A program made the translations under genes and the position numbers. From Nocardia blacklockiae (GTDB taxonomy: Bacteria; Actinomycetota; Actinomycetes; Mycobacteriales; Mycobacteriaceae), in contig NZ_JADLRJ010000003.1 of NCBI RefSeq assembly GCF_015477355.1, forward strand, positions 620,001-684,000: DNA of 64,000 nucleotides, written 5' to 3'. Within the stretch, counting starts at the first letter, position 1. Each line of letters starts with the position of its first letter. Below, in pieces: positions 63,981 through 64,000 of the stretch. The notes beneath the pieces are model-generated. The model made no database searches, had not been told where the DNA came from, and saw only the letters and a program-made list of their open reading frames with translations.

Positions 63981-64000
63981 GTGACCAGCAAACCCGCCAC
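63981..64000 (+). CDS. Possible start of the next gene, cut by the window end
   Basis: A GTG opens a frame (VTSKPA) with CACGAT ending six bases before it, the leaderless pattern seen elsewhere in this window. Only seven codons are inside the window, so the product cannot be judged. Confidence 0.3.

Overview
The window is about 64 kb of high-GC actinobacterial chromosome, most likely a Nocardia or close relative (Mycobacteriales). This is inferred from the strong GC3 bias, the many GTG starts, several apparently leaderless starts, and a gene order I recognise from Mycobacterium tuberculosis. The familiar blocks are sirA-cysH-che, hemW, hrcA-dnaJ2-rsmE, phoH-ybeY-corC-cdd-era-amidase-recO-uppS, smtB-furB-glyS and dgt-dnaG. 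I saw no rRNA, tRNA, insertion sequence or CRISPR array.

Layout. 1-7.7 kb: the 3' end of a lytic-transglycosylase-like gene, then two Hsp70-type ATPases with a single membrane anchor. They flank a two-gene redox module: an AurF-like diiron oxygenase and an FprB-type ferredoxin/ferredoxin-NADP reductase. 7.8-10.3 kb: an SDR, an AIM24 protein and a Cof-type HAD phosphatase. 10.5-16.4 kb (minus strand): the sulfate assimilation operon sirA-cysH-cysD-cysN-sirohydrochlorin chelatase. It is preceded by an unlabelled 30-codon cysteine leader peptide and a terminator-like hairpin, which look like a cysteine attenuator. 16.6-26.4 kb: a hypothetical gene, an HdeD-like/TetR pair, hemW, hrcA-dnaJ2-rsmE, a secreted proline-rich repeat protein, a DUF4913 protein and an MFS/LysR divergent pair.

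26.5-41.6 kb: the ribosome-maturation and cell-envelope block (phoH, ybeY, CBS/CorC protein, cytidine-deaminase-like protein, era, recO, uppS). Accessory modules interrupt it: a MerR metal-type operon, a RibD-C pseudogene, a MarR/erythromycin-esterase-like pair in which the enzyme lacks its catalytic residues, a NYN-LOTUS protein, and a TetR/membrane-protein pair. 41.6-46.9 kb: TetR/ABC-2-like protein, four copies of a 29-bp tandem repeat, furB and smtB (zinc regulation), glyS and a serine hydrolase. 46.8-55.8 kb: LysR, a Tat-exported metallo-hydrolase lipoprotein, a quinone reductase, an orphan 810-residue VirB6/TrbL-like membrane protein, a VOC protein, a glyoxalase-II-like hydrolase and a YdcF-like protein. 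55.8-64 kb: dgt, dnaG, an SDR/TetR pair with two matching operators, a methyltransferase, an L,D-transpeptidase-like protein and small secreted or membrane proteins.

Functionally, the sulfur operon takes sulfate through APS to sulfide. It carries its own siroheme chelatase and lacks an APS kinase domain. Most regulators are divergent from one target, and clear dyad operators lie between the pairs. The strongest new observations are the cysteine attenuator, the Asp-less membrane-anchored Hsp70 pair, the catalytically stripped Ere homologue, and the orphan TrbL-like protein.
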